Assembly: GCA_963921425.1 (NCBI GenBank)
Contig: OY992833.1
Span: 24,724,698-24,788,697, forward strand
DNA length: 64,000 bases
Source: Dryas octopetala
Lineage: Eukaryota; Streptophyta; Magnoliopsida; Rosales; Rosaceae
Direction: 5' to 3'
Position numbers and translations under genes: made by a program. Below the pieces are notes generated by a model. It did not search any database. It was not told the origin of the DNA and saw nothing but the letters and a program-made list of their open reading frames with translations. Below, one piece after another: positions 26,301-37,600 of this stretch; the first letter of the stretch is position 1, and the number at the start of each line of letters is the position of its first letter.

Positions 26301-26920
26301 CATGAAAAGCAGAAATTTCTGTGTTTGCTTTGTAAGATCTCAGTTTATGACTTCATTGGTTACTATACTCTTCACTGGTCATTATTTGGGTGGTTTGGGT
26401 AAAATGGCATGGTTCCCACACATTTGTGAGCTGGCCTGCCTAATTTTTTTTATCGTTATGTAGTCATCTTAGGCTCCCCTGTCAACCAGATTTCTTGTCT
26501 GGGATTAACTACAAAGTTGCCTAAACTGAGAGATTTTCTTCTTTCTTGGTTCCAATTTTTCTTTTTCACAACAAGAAAGAGCTTTGATTATGGGATAAGC
26601 CAAACTTTCAACAAACCAACACTTCAAAAGATCTTTTAATTTTAGAAGCTGACTTCATGAGATGAATCACCCAGGGAATGCAATTTTTAACTTCTTGATC
26701 TCTTCTTAGATGTCCTAACTATCCTTTTTTAACCCCTCTAATCTGCTTAGATTGGCTATATTGTGGAGTTCTTTTCTGATTCTGTCCCTGGTATGCATGT
26801 CAACAGTTTGCTGGAGGTCTCGACGCTGAAACATTATGTGCTTTTGAAGAAATAAGACAACGAGTACCAGGAAACTTGGGAGGTTCTCAAGAGCTGTTGG
26901 CAGGCATAGCATCATCCTAA
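23363..26920 (+). CDS. CHUP1-like protein (coiled coil, proline-rich, conserved C-terminal domain)
   Basis: Seven exons give 560 residues: 23363-23938, 24159-24581, 24682-24813, 25233-25414, 25520-25631, 25948-26091 and 26807-26920. The N-terminus is Ser/Pro/Lys-rich (about 1-120), then a coiled coil (about 128-192), then a proline run (about 228-250). The conserved domain begins near VGEIQNRSAHLLA and includes ERAVLKHFKWPERKADA and IPTDWMLDSGIV, as in CHUP1. CHUP1 positions chloroplasts on actin, but this shorter protein lacks the N-terminal outer-envelope anchor. It matches the Arabidopsis At1g48280 type, related to IPGA1-like microtubule-associated proteins, so a cytoskeletal role is more likely than chloroplast movement (inference). 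The next gene downstream, DGAT3, has the same neighbour in Arabidopsis as I recall it. Confidence 0.88.
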
Positions 26921-27947
26921 CAAGCTACACCGAGAGATTTCTTGCCGCCAATTATAGGTTATAAGAAAATATAGTTCTTTTCTATGCCCCGTCGCTGCAT
27001 TTTTCAATGTTCGCAAGAGGCTCATTTCCCAGCTGCAAGCAAAACTTGGACAATCTTGGCTGGAAAAGGTTTAAGATCCAGTTTTGCGAAACATTGAGAA
27101 GTGAATGATATTTCCACGAAGAACTGTTCAATGACTCATCAGATGGTTAATTTTCTGTCATTTGGTGTAAGAAAACCGGGTTCAACCTCCAACCTAGTGA
27201 TGAAATGGGCTCTTCACCACTCATATATCCTGCTATATCAACTGACTAGGGTAACAGTTGCTGTAAAAGATGGCCTACTGATTATACTCCAGTCCGCTTT
27301 TTGTGCATAAACAATGTTCACTGTATTTAGTATAGGTCTCTAGTTGGTATAAGCAAGGTTACGGTTACAGTTTTTGAATAAAGCCTGGCTCAACTGCCTT
27401 TGGGAGTGTACCCTTTCTCCCCTCTGATTTTCGGTTAGCATATAAATGTAATTTGAAACTTGTGGTAGTGTGGTACGTTACAAAAGCTTGAATCATATAT
27501 TTTCTTAGAATGTTTGGTGGCATTTGCCTACTTGCCCCACTGTCTTCTGTCCATGACATTTTCCAGCAAGATTATTAAAAAAAAAAAAAAAAAGAACAGT
27601 TGAATGATTTTGGCAAATTAGTAATATTATGATTACCAATTATTATTCCAACTTTAAATATCAACCAATGAGGTACAAAATGTGGTAGTTTCTTACTTTT
27701 ATCATAAATAAATGAGGTTTTAAATAAGAACAAATAGAATATTGTCGTACTAGCTAGAATTGGTAAACTCTAGCTTAATTAAAATAAAATTGTTCAAGAA
27801 ATAACGTACCTAGACTTGTTACAAAACCATTTAAACATAAAAAATAAAAAAGTTTGCATGCTTAAGACTTTTCAAGGTTTGTGCGCGGTTCTCTTCCCAA
27901 TTCCTTTCTTCTTCTGTTCTTTTCTCTTCCATTCTCCTCTTCTTTTG
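26921..27947. other. 3' region of the CHUP1-like gene and intergenic DNA
   Basis: The start probably holds the 3' untranslated region. There is a 17-base A run near 27577, followed by AT-rich DNA. No gene is seen. Confidence 0.4.
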
Positions 27948-28650
27948 GAAGTGCCTATTGCAATCCGTCCGACAAGAACCGGCACCGGGGGGCAGGCGGG
28001 CTGGGCGACCGCCTAGGGTCCAGGCAAATATAGGACCTCATTTTGGTCTACTAATTTTTAAGCTCATTAAAAAATAAAAAGTATTTTTTATTTATTTTTT
28101 TGTGTGGATTCAATCTTAATTTATTTTCTTGTTTTTAAGTCCATATTTGCACTTATCCTCCTTCAAATAAATGAGCCTCTCTTTTTAAAATAAAACAGTC
28201 CAATCTTTTTTGTTATAAATGAGTTTTTTTCTTTAAAATAAGACTTATTATATCAAAATAACATCTAACTTTTTTTCATTAGTTTTTTTGTTATCTCTCT
28301 CATTCTCTTATCTCTTTCCATGTCTTCTCTCTCTCTCTCTCTCTTTCGCTCCTGTTTTTTTTGCTCAATTATTTTTTCGTCTCTTCTTGACAAGTAGATT
28401 AAATCCCTCAAATTTGTTTTCTCCATATGATTTCAGGAGTCGGGAGTTTATTTGGCAAGAAGGCCATACAGCTTTTGCAACCAAGGCAGAGGCAGATGAA
28501 GAGGTAAGGAGTCACTCAGATTTTTGTTTCTCCTTTCACCGTCCTAAGATGTAGCCATTTGTTACATACTTACATGCATAAAGGATTAGTTTCATTTTTA
28601 CCTTCCATAATAGTCTGATTCTCAGGGCCGGGAAAAAAATGATTTTCGCA
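27948..28650 (+). pseudogene. Rearranged fragment copied from the prolyl-tRNA synthetase gene
   Basis: 27948-27976 matches 36052-36080 in exon 5 of the synthetase gene (EVPIAIRPT). 28405-28650 matches about 36455-36690, covering the end of an intron, the whole of exon 6 ([22 protein letters not shown]) and the following intron. Because intron sequence is included, this is a DNA-level copy and not a processed transcript. Between the two pieces, 27977-28404 is unrelated DNA. It opens with a GC-rich stretch (ACCGGCACCGGGGGGCAGG) that resembles hAT-type transposon ends and then turns AT-rich. The fragment cannot encode a working enzyme. Confidence 0.75.
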
Positions 28651-29454
28651 ATTATTGCTATAGTAGTTATTTAAATTGTAAAAAAAATTTTATTATGATA
28701 TTATTAATTGAGAATCATCCGAGTAAAAAATATAACATGGATTTTATTTGTAGAAAGTAAATCTATTTATCACCGCAACTTTTTAGATGATTTTGATTAT
28801 TATTAAAGACGGTAAAATAGATTTTAGAATAATTAACTTAAAAATATATGTAAAAATTATTTTTTCATTATTTTTAAATTTATTTTTTCACATTTAAGGA
28901 CGGAAAATTTAGTATAAAAACTTCTAATTTAACAAAAAAATTGAACAAACTTTGGGTGGCATTTGATAAAAAAAAAAAAAAATGTGAGTGATATTTGTGT
29001 ACACTCACTATAGTATGGAGTGATATTTGTGTAAAAAACCCTTGAAAGTAAAGAAACTTGAGGTCAAAGTGATAAAAGAAATGCCTACTTGGCAGCATAC
29101 GTGGCACCATGTGGCTTCAATCTCTACCAGCGGATGGAATCGAGGGTGAGGGCTTACCCCATTCGCGTGGGAAACCGAACACGGTCACAAGCCCCCAGGT
29201 GCTGACCACCCGCCAACTCCACGCCATCACCCACCAATCAAAAAACGCCAGCGTGTTGAGTCGGCTAAATCCGAAGCCTTCTTCGTCATTTCTCTCCCTT
29301 GTAATACAAGGAAAATCTTACGCAGACAACAGCTCTGGTCATTTCACCATTTACGAGGACAAGGGGATTCTCTTTCATCTTCTGCTCTGTTTCACGCTTT
29401 GGTTCGTGGTAGGGTTTGAGGTTTCCCCAATTTCACCGTAGAAATCACAAACAC
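28651..29454. other. Intergenic DNA and promoter side of the DGAT3-type gene
   Basis: AT-rich up to about 29090, then more GC-rich toward the ATG at 29455, as expected for a promoter and leader. No defined element was recognised. Confidence 0.35.
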
Positions 29455-31060
29455 ATGGAGGTCTCCGGCGTCGTTTCGCGGCAGGTTCCGTGCTTCTCCT
29501 CCGGCGCCGGAATCGATTCCCGTTCTTCCAAGCCGTCGTTTCCCAGCGAGCTTCGGGTTCGGGGTAGTAGAGATTTTGGGGTTTCTTTGAGAACCGGAAG
29601 GTCTGGTGGGCATGTGAGTGTGAATTCTGGGTTTTGCGATGATGGGCATGTGCAGTATTATTGTGTGGGTCGACCCAGGTGTGGTGGTGGGAAGAAGGAG
29701 AAGGAGATTAAGAAGAAGTTGAAGTTGCTCAAAGCGTTGTCGAAGGACTTGTCCGCGTCTTCTCGGATGGCTTTTGGGTTGGAGTCTAAGGAAGGTTTGA
29801 TCCCTCAAGTTCAAGGGCAGCTCATCGCGGTATATGTTTTGTTTGTTTTCGTTTTATTTCTCTTCTTTTCTTCATCTTGGTTTGGGTTGTTTAAGCTGTT
29901 GTAGTTGTTTTAGATGAATTGGGTTCTATACTTCTATGCATTCGCTTGTTTTTCATGCTCAAAATCCACCAATATGTCTTGTTTTCCCTTTTTTATGTTT
30001 TGAGTTATTTGGATATGTCATGTCTTGTATATGGTAGTGATGGTAGTGATCATTAGCATAGTTTAGATCGAATCTCGATTTATGTAATTGGACTGGTCAA
30101 TGGTCATATGCATGATAAAGGCTATGTTTTTTTTTTTTTTTTTTTGTGTGTATGTATCTAAGAATTGGTTTATTGTATGAAGAATTTGTTTGATATGCCT
30201 TGATTTTACTGAAATGGGTTTTTGGTACTGCTGATTTGTTAAACTTCATGGATTTAATGTTTAATTTGCTTTGTATACAGGAAGGTGCAGAGATTTTACT
30301 AAAACAATTGGAAGAGCTAAGAGTAGAGGAGAAGGAATCGAAGAAAAAGAGGAAAGAAGAGAAGGCCAAGCTTAAAGCCGCAAAGATGAAAACCATGGGC
30401 AGTGAATCATCATCATCTGAATCATCTGAATCAAGTGACAGTGAATGCGGGGAGGTGATTGACATGAACCGCCTGCGAGGTGAAGTCCCCGCGCAACCAA
30501 TGCTAGATGATTTGCAGCCAGTTACTCATCAAGAAGGGGCATTATTGACCCAGCTGAGCTCACTAACCACTCATCAGGGGAACACAACAGTGGAACATGG
30601 CATTGAAATTCGCAGTTTACAGAATGAAGAAGAAGAATGCTTCACTGGAACTAGTACTAGTTGTAGCAACAGTGGTAGTATTGGCCATAATGATGCATGC
30701 AGTAGCTCAGTTATGGAAGCACCTGCTATGAGGGTTGAGGTGTGCATGGGTAACAAGTGCAAGAAATCAGGAGGTGGAGCATTGTTGGAAGAATTTGAAA
30801 GGGTGATGGGTGTTGAAGGAAGTGTTGTTGGGTGCAAGTGCATGGGCAAATGCAAAAATGGTCCTAATGTGAGGATTTTGAATTCTGTAGATGGGATTCA
30901 ATCTGAAGGAATAGTAGAAGATTCTGTTAGGAATCCCACTAATCCTTTGTACATTGGAGTTGGCCTTGAAGATGTGAGCCTCATTGTGGCTGGTTTACTT
31001 GGGGAAGACAGGAAGGATTTGGGGCTTGTTTCCTGCAGCTTAGAGAAGCCTCTTTACTGA
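29455..31060 (+). CDS. DGAT3: Soluble diacylglycerol acyltransferase 3-type protein with thioredoxin-like [2Fe-2S] domain
   Basis: Two exons (29455-29829 and 30281-31060) join in frame to 384 residues. The N-terminus is Ser/Gly-rich with YYCVGRPRCGGGKKEKEIKKKLKLL-type basic sequence. A charged Lys/Glu helix (about 126-165) follows, then a Ser/Glu-rich stretch. The C-terminal third has Cys 280 and 285 (CMGNKC) and Cys 310, 312 and 316 (GCKCMGKC), the ligand pattern of thioredoxin-like ferredoxins. Arabidopsis DGAT3 (At1g48300), which has this layout, is reported as an iron-sulfur protein that makes triacylglycerol from diacylglycerol and acyl-CoA in the cytosol or plastid. The N-terminal part looks like a possible transit peptide. 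Its CHUP1-like and CHR18-like neighbours support orthology. The catalytic role of this protein is inferred from the family. Confidence 0.88.
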
Positions 31061-31910
31061 TCTGCAATGAATGAATATGGATTGAAATTGAATTGTTTCT
31101 TTCTTTTGTTGTATACTTCTATGTCTTATGACTTGTAGGTCCTAGTTTTTTTTATCAGTATAAATGTAAATAAACAGATGGTCAATTCTTCATCTCTCTA
31201 GTTTCATCAATTTATTCATAGGGTATATCCCCAAGGCCTGTATGTTTTCCAAGAATTGGGTTTTGTGGTTGTGTTATTTTGAGGTACACATATAATGTTG
31301 AATGAAAGTATGGCACAACTTAATGGATGGTGCTAATTCTCAATATTCTATTTCTATATGCAGATCATGCAGCTAACTTTCTAGTCAAAGAAAAGAAACG
31401 AATAAAAGAGTCATACAGCTAACTTGCACGTGAAATTGTACTATGAAATGTATTCTTAATCTTGCCCAAAAAAAAGAAATGTATTCTCAATATTCTATTT
31501 CCATGTGCTTGCGATGAATGCACATGTTATGTTTCAACGGCGCGCCTTATTTTTAGTGAGAATCCATTTCATTCGACACCATTTATTTGTTGTCCTAGGA
31601 ACCAATTTGAGTTTAATAATTTGAAGTCTACAAACCCTGATCACGTTTATGCATTTTAATACACATAATATGTTTGTGCTTTGTGGTCTTTATTTAGAAA
31701 TTTTTGAAAACTAATCCTTTTTGGTTTTTATCAAGGACTTTTAACTCTTTTTTAATTTTAAAAATTTGACTCTTAAGTAGTGCTCAAATTCTCCTCGAGG
31801 AATGCTCAAACACCCTTGAGCACTACTCGGGAGTCTTACTTGAGGGATATTTGAGCATTTCTCGAAAGGAGCTCGAGTACACTCTTCAATACTTTTTCAC
31901 AAATATTGGA
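31061..31910. other. 3' region of the DGAT3-type gene and intergenic DNA
   Basis: Probable 3' untranslated region to about 31200, then AT-rich DNA. Around 31775-31870 there are short repeated motifs (CTCGAG-type and GCTCAAA-type) without clear borders. No gene is seen. Confidence 0.35.
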
Positions 31911-31919
31911 TTCAAATAG

Positions 31920-32643
31920 GGGGGGGGGCTATGCACACCACCCTAATCCACTAAGTTGACCACCCCACTTAAATTTTTGCCCCTTTGTGCCCATTTTGCC
32001 CCTGCATTAAAAAAAAAAAAACCATCTCCACTTTGGCCGGCCACCCCTCCCCGCCGCTGGCGCAACCCCACCCCCTCCCCACCGCCGGCGCGACCCCACC
32101 TCTCCCCTTCGCCGGTCGACCCCACCCCTCCCAGGCGAAGACCCACCCACCCAGGTGAAGACCCACCCACCCAGGCGAAGACCCGATCGGCCCAGGCGAA
32201 GACCCGACGACCCCTCGCCGGCGATCTTCCTTTTCCGGCAGAGTTGAGACGCCGGACCACTTGGGTTTTGTTCCCCAGGTCACGGCGAGTCCAACGGTGG
32301 TCTTCCCTTGTTCATCCGACCACCGTGCGCGGCTAATCGACGTCGTGACCCAATCGGCCCTTCGTCGGCGATCTTCCTTTTCCGGCGAAGTTGAGACGCC
32401 GGACCACTTGGGTTTTGTTCCCCAGGTCACGGCGAGTCCAACGGTGGTCTTCCCTTGTTCATCCGACCACCGTGCGCGGCTAATCGACGTCGTGAAGCTC
32501 CGCGGCGGCGGAGAGAGATGGCCGGCCAAAATTGGAGAAATGGTTTTTTTTTTTTAATGCAGGGGCAAAATGGGCACAAAGGGGTAAAAATTTAAGTGGG
32601 GTGGTCAACTTAGTGGATTAGGGTGGTGTGAATAGCCCCCCCC
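31920..32643. mobile_element. GC-rich 724 bp Mutator-like element with long inverted ends
   Basis: About 120 bp at each end are inverted copies of each other (GGCTATGCACACCACCC at the left, GGGTGGTGTGAATAGCC at the right). A perfect 9 bp duplication, TTCAAATAG, flanks the element at 31911-31919 and 32644-32652, as in Mutator-like elements. The interior is far more GC-rich than its surroundings. It holds a 147 bp direct tandem duplication (32221 onward and 32368 onward) and about four short repeats of CCAGGCGAAGACCC type (about 32130-32210). Frames run through the interior on both strands but match no transposase, so the element is non-autonomous. The interior could be captured host DNA (inference). 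Confidence 0.88.
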
Positions 32644-32758
32644 TTCAAATAGAAATAAATCTCAGGGATAAAAAGTGTGCATATGTGTAAGTTAACTCTG
32701 TAATAATATGCGAATCCCAAAGTACCTCACATTTATGGAATGTGGAGGAGGATACTAA

Positions 32759-32995
32759 AGGCCCGTTTGACACTGTTTCTTGGAAACACTTTTATTGGAA
32801 GCGCTTATGCTAAGAAGCACAAATATATTTTTATAAAAATTTAAGTAGTTCATGCAAAAGCATTTAGAAGTGCTTCCTAAAAGTGCTTTTATAACCCATA
32901 AACATTTTTATTTATTTTTGTCAAACGCTACTAAAAACGCTTCTATTAATTTGAAAACACTTTTGGCAATTCTAAAAGCAGTGTCAAATAAGCCC
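32759..32995. mobile_element. Tourist-like MITE, first copy
   Basis: About 240 bp with inverted ends (GGCCCGTTTGACACTG and CAGTGTCAAATAAGCCC). It is flanked by TAA on both sides (32756-32758 and 32996-32998), the 3 bp duplication of PIF/Harbinger Tourist elements. It is clearly related to the element at 33058-33340. Confidence 0.65.
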
Positions 32996-33057
32996 TAAGA
33001 CTAGTGTTTTCCCTTTATAGTGAGTTTATTTTTTGGAAGATTATAAATATGCACTTA

Positions 33058-33340
33058 GGGTCCGTTTGACACTGTTTCTTAGAAACACTTTTATTTAGTA
33101 GCACTGTTCTCAGAAGCGCTTATGTTAAGAAGCACATATAAATTCTTATAAAACTTCTAAATTGTTCATGCAAAAGCACTTGAAAGTGCTTCTTGAGGAA
33201 ACATCTATTTCAAAAAACCCCTTAGAAGCGCTTTTATCACTCAGAAGCATTTCTAATTATTTTTGCCAAACACTACTAACAGTGCTTTTACTAATTTGAA
33301 AGCGCTTTTGACAATTTTAAAAGCAGTGCTAAACGGGCCC
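33058..33340. mobile_element. Tourist-like MITE, second copy
   Basis: About 283 bp with ends GGGTCCGTTTGACACTG and CAGTGCTAAACGGGCCC, flanked by TTA on both sides. It shares most of its body with the element 60 bp upstream, but it is a little longer. The two are in the same orientation. It carries no coding sequence. Confidence 0.65.
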
Positions 33341-33513
33341 TTAAAAAATAGTAGTGTGAACTTTTTTATTCGCACTACACCTGCATGAGAGGTCTACCAA
33401 TAAACTATTGGTCTAGTAGTATATTTTATTTATATTGTTTGAAAAGATTCCAAATTCAACTCCTCAAAACACAAGGTCTAAGAAGTTTTTATTTTTTCTC
33501 TATATAAATCTTG

Positions 33514-34029
33514 GGCCAAAGTGCACTTTTGGTCCCTGTTCTTTAACAAAAATTCCACTTTAGTCCTGTTCTTTCAATTTTAGAAATTTCAGTTAAGTAC
33601 TTTCATTAAGTTTGCAATTTGGTCCAAATTATTAATTAGGTTTAAATTGTTAGCAGAAATATAAAGTAACAAAGATATTTTGGACATTTTAAATAATCTA
33701 TGAGTGAAACTCATTTAACCGATGACGTTACCCAATCACATTTGGACACATGTTTTTTTTAATTATTTAAACTTTTGTTTTTTATTTATTTCTTAATTAT
33801 CGTTTTCTTAATTATATTGTTTTTGTAGACCATATTAATTATGAAATGTCTAAAATATTCATTCATATGCACTATCATATCATATTTACATCTAAAAAAT
33901 AAACGGAATTAACAGTTTAGATTTAATTACAAACGTAATGAAAATACGATATTAAAATTGTCAAAATTGAAAAAACGAGAACCAAAATGAAAATTTTGTT
34001 AAAGTACAGAGGCTAAATGTACTTTGGCC
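33514..34029. mobile_element. Mutator-like MITE with GGCCAAAGT ends
   Basis: About 516 bp with inverted ends of about 35 bp (GGCCAAAGTGCACTTTTGG at the left; the right end reads as its near complement). It is flanked by TAAATCTTG (33505-33513) and TAAATCTTA (34030-34038), a 9 bp duplication with one mismatch. It is AT-rich inside and has no coding capacity. It lies just upstream of the synthetase promoter. Confidence 0.75.
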
Positions 34030-34319
34030 TAAATCTTAAATGTTATTACTTTTTAGTTGCTTGACACACATTTTTCTTCCCTTACTTGCTTGACACACAT
34101 TTTTCTTCCCTTACTTGCTTGACACACTTGTTAGGAATGTAAACCTATCAGGCTATCATAGATTGAATAATATATTTCTTCTATCCTTTTTGAAAAAAAA
34201 AAAACAAAAAAACAAAAAAAGTAAACCTTTGTTGATGGCCAAGCGTTTGGGCCGAAGCCCAAATGGGTTTCCCACAAATTGGCATTTAAAAAGAAAATTT
34301 GTGTTTTAGCTGAGCATAG

Positions 34320-34609
34320 TAATAGAGGCACTGAGGCAGAAGGTTAACCTAAGGAGGCAGAAGAAGAGCAGAGGACACCAAACTGCGTACTGCAAACGCA
34401 ACCAACCAGATCCAATTCGGTGAGTCTCTCGGTATTTGCCTGTTGACTTTAGTTCTCTTCTGAGTCTGATTAAACTGTTAGGTTTTCTGGGTTTCTTTAG
34501 CATATGGAATTGATTTATGGGTTTTTCTAGTAGTGTCCCAATTATTATTTTATCTCGTAATTGGGTAATATGTGGTGTAATATGTTATGTTAGGTTAAAA
34601 GAATCAAAC
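34320..34609 (+). promoter_or_regulatory. 5' leader of the prolyl-tRNA synthetase gene, split by an intron
   Basis: A consensus donor (TTCG|GTGAGT) at 34419 and an acceptor (GTTAG) ending at 34593 define a leader intron of about 174 bp. The second leader exon then runs only 16 nt to the ATG at 34610. The upstream border of the first leader exon is estimated. No TATA element was assigned. Confidence 0.45.
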
Positions 34610-37600
34610 ATGTCCAGCGACGGTGCTAAGAAGTCTAATGCCAATGCCAAGAGTGCTAAGAGTGGTGAGCCTCCTCTTTTGTCTCTCAATTTTGAAGCGT
34701 TACTTTTGTGAGTTTTCATGTATCTGTTAGCTTAGCTTTGAATTCCTTACTAATTTTTAGGTGGAAAAAAGGAGGTGAAGAAAGAAACCAGGCTAGGTCT
34801 TTCCAAGAAGAAGGATGAGAATTTTGGAGAGTGGTATTCCGAGGTATCTGTCTTTGGCTTTTCATGTTTATGTGTATCATTTTCTTTCACAAGTATAATT
34901 ATGATATTGGCCCTTTTTTGTTCCATGCAGGTTGTTGTTCATAGTGACATGATTGAGTACTATGATATCTCTGGTTGTTATATTTTAAGGCCATGGGCAA
35001 TGGCAATATGGGAGACCATGCAAGTAAGTATGCCTTTTCTTATTTAGTCATGCAATTTCTTGTTGTGATAACTCGTAAATAACTATCTGGAGTCAGCATT
35101 GAGATAACACATTCCTAGTCGAGTCATTAAGGACTCAATTCAAATTTGATATATTTTGGCATGGTTTCAATTGATGTCATCTCCCCCTGGTAGTTTATCT
35201 ATTTTTCCCTAGTATTCTTTTCTAGAAATTTTAAACCTGGTACTACTTTTTAGTGGTATCCTCATTTTCTCCCCCTTGTTTAGATAATCTCACCTTGCAT
35301 TTATATAATTGAGTAGCAGTGCCAGTTTTGTAATATGTCCATCCCCAAAGTCAAAGTTAAGAACTCCATCTACTAGTTTTTAATTTATTAGTTTCCTAGC
35401 TCATGCTTGCAGATTTCTATATTCGTTTGACAAATTGCTATGGTAACACCAGAACAATTGCTCACTTCCTAATGATGTTGATGTGCAGGCATTCTTCGAT
35501 GCAGAAATAAAGAAAATGGAGGTAGAAAATTGCTATTTCCCTTTGTTTGTCTCTCCTGGTGTTCTGGAACGAGAGAAGGATCATATAGAGGGTTTTGCTC
35601 CAGAGGTGAGAAATAATACTGTTGGAATCTAATCTCCTTTATACTCTCTTTCCTCTTCTCTTATTTGTTATAATACCAACTTTAAGGTTTTGACAGCAAC
35701 ATTCCTTACATTGTTACACACACACACATGCTCATTTGGTTGTTGATAATATTTTTTACTTTATTTTTCACTTTATTTTTCTTTGCCTCTTTCTGTATTT
35801 GTTATCCATTCTGATTATAGTGTCTAACATGTGATTATAAATTTGTTTCTTTAGTGGTTTTAAGTCAGAGTCTTGTTGTATAATGATAAATTTGTGTCTT
35901 TTAATCATCACTTCACGAAAAATTTGAGCATGTCCTGTTATTTACCAGTTACCACTATGTTACTGTGTTTATGTTATTTACTCCTCTTTGTTCATGCTTT
36001 TATGTTTATAAGTAGGTTGCTTGGGTGACAAAGTCGGGAAAATCTGACCTTGAAGTGCCCATTGCAATCCGTCCAACAAGTGAGACTGTTATGTATCCTT
36101 ATTACTCTAAGTGGATCAGGGGACACCGTGATTTACCATTGAAGTTAAATCAGTGGTGCAATGTTGTTCGATGGGAGTTCAGCAATCCTACTCCATTTAT
36201 CAGGTATTTCTTTTGTCTTCATTGTTCGGTATGTCTACACCCTCTGTCTGTACATACTAGTTCTTATAGCATTGACAATGAAAAGATTAGATAACCTTTT
36301 TATTGCTTCTTTTTAATTCTCCTGGATTTCAAGTTTTTCAGTTCTTACTTGATGTTTGGTTGCATTTGTAGTCAGGCTTTCTAATTGTCCTCTATGTTAC
36401 AGGACCATTTTCTATAACTTTCTCTTTTTGGCAAGTACATTACATTTTTTTTTTCTTCCAATCTGTTTTCTGCATATGATTTCAGGAGTCGGGAGTTTCT
36501 TTGGCAAGAAGGCCACACCGCTTTTGCAACAAAGGCAGAGGCAGATGAAGAGGTAAGGAGTCACTCATATTTTTGTTTCTCCTTTCACTGTCCTAGGATG
36601 TAGCCTATCCCAATTTCTTATGTGGATAAAGCATTAGTTATGTTTTTATGTTCTATAATAGTTTGATTTTCAGCCTTAAGGGTAGAAAAAAAATATTCTC
36701 AGCTCTGGTCATCTTTCTTACTATATTATTGTTGGTATTACTGCCACATGTCTGTAACTTGTATTAAATAAGCAGGTTAAAAGATATTTACTTATGTCTG
36801 GACTTGTGTAATTATTTTAGTCCACCCTTTTGATATGTATTTGCCTGTGTATCATTCCCACGATTCTAGAAAACATTAATCAAAACTGCAGATAAACACT
36901 CTCTATTTTTGTTCATGGATGATTTTACTGGTTGTGGTGCTGTATCAGTTTTTACCGTAATTTATTGGATTTGTGGTCTTTTGTGTTTATATCTTTTTTT
37001 TGAATAGGGTATTTTGTGTTTATATCAGCCTTAAAGCTACACTAAATACAGGAAATTATTCCATTCAAGCTTTTTTCCTTTCATATATGCATTCCCCTAA
37101 GATCTGTTTATTTATTTGCTTGTTAATAGTATCTCACTGAAAGTGAACCTTTGAAGGTTGGTTTCTGATTATTCATCCTGATTATAGGTCCTTGCGATAT
37201 TGGAATTGTACAGAAGGATATATGAGGAATATTTGGCAATTCCAGTCGTGAAGGGAATTAAGAGCGAGGTTGAGAAATTTGCTGGTGGTCTTTACACCAC
37301 AAGTGTAGAGGTACTTGATATGTCCTTTACATATATAATCATTTTACCATTTTTTTTAGAGAAAAATTTTCAAAAAGGACTTAAAACTTTACCTACTGTG
37401 CTAGTTAAGGATATGAACTTTGGGGTGTACCTATCTGCCCCCTCAACTTTAGTTTTGACATTAATATGACCCATCCGTTAACTCTGTTTCAGGGGCATTA
37501 TTGTCCATCTAGCTTCAGATCCATTTTCTTTTGTTTTCCTGAGCAACCAAACACTTGTTAGGGAATTAAAGATAAACCAACCAAACTCCATGCTACTGAT

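Noticed and set aside
28880..29110. Minus-strand frame with Phe-rich sequence
   Set aside because: AT-rich low-complexity DNA with no splice or family support.
29392..29814. 140-codon open frame antisense to exon 1 of the DGAT3-type gene
   Set aside because: It is the shadow of a GC-rich coding exon; it lacks family similarity.
31956..32557. Several overlapping open frames of 98-186 codons on both strands
   Set aside because: They lie inside a GC-rich Mutator-like element with an internal duplication; high GC lowers stop frequency.
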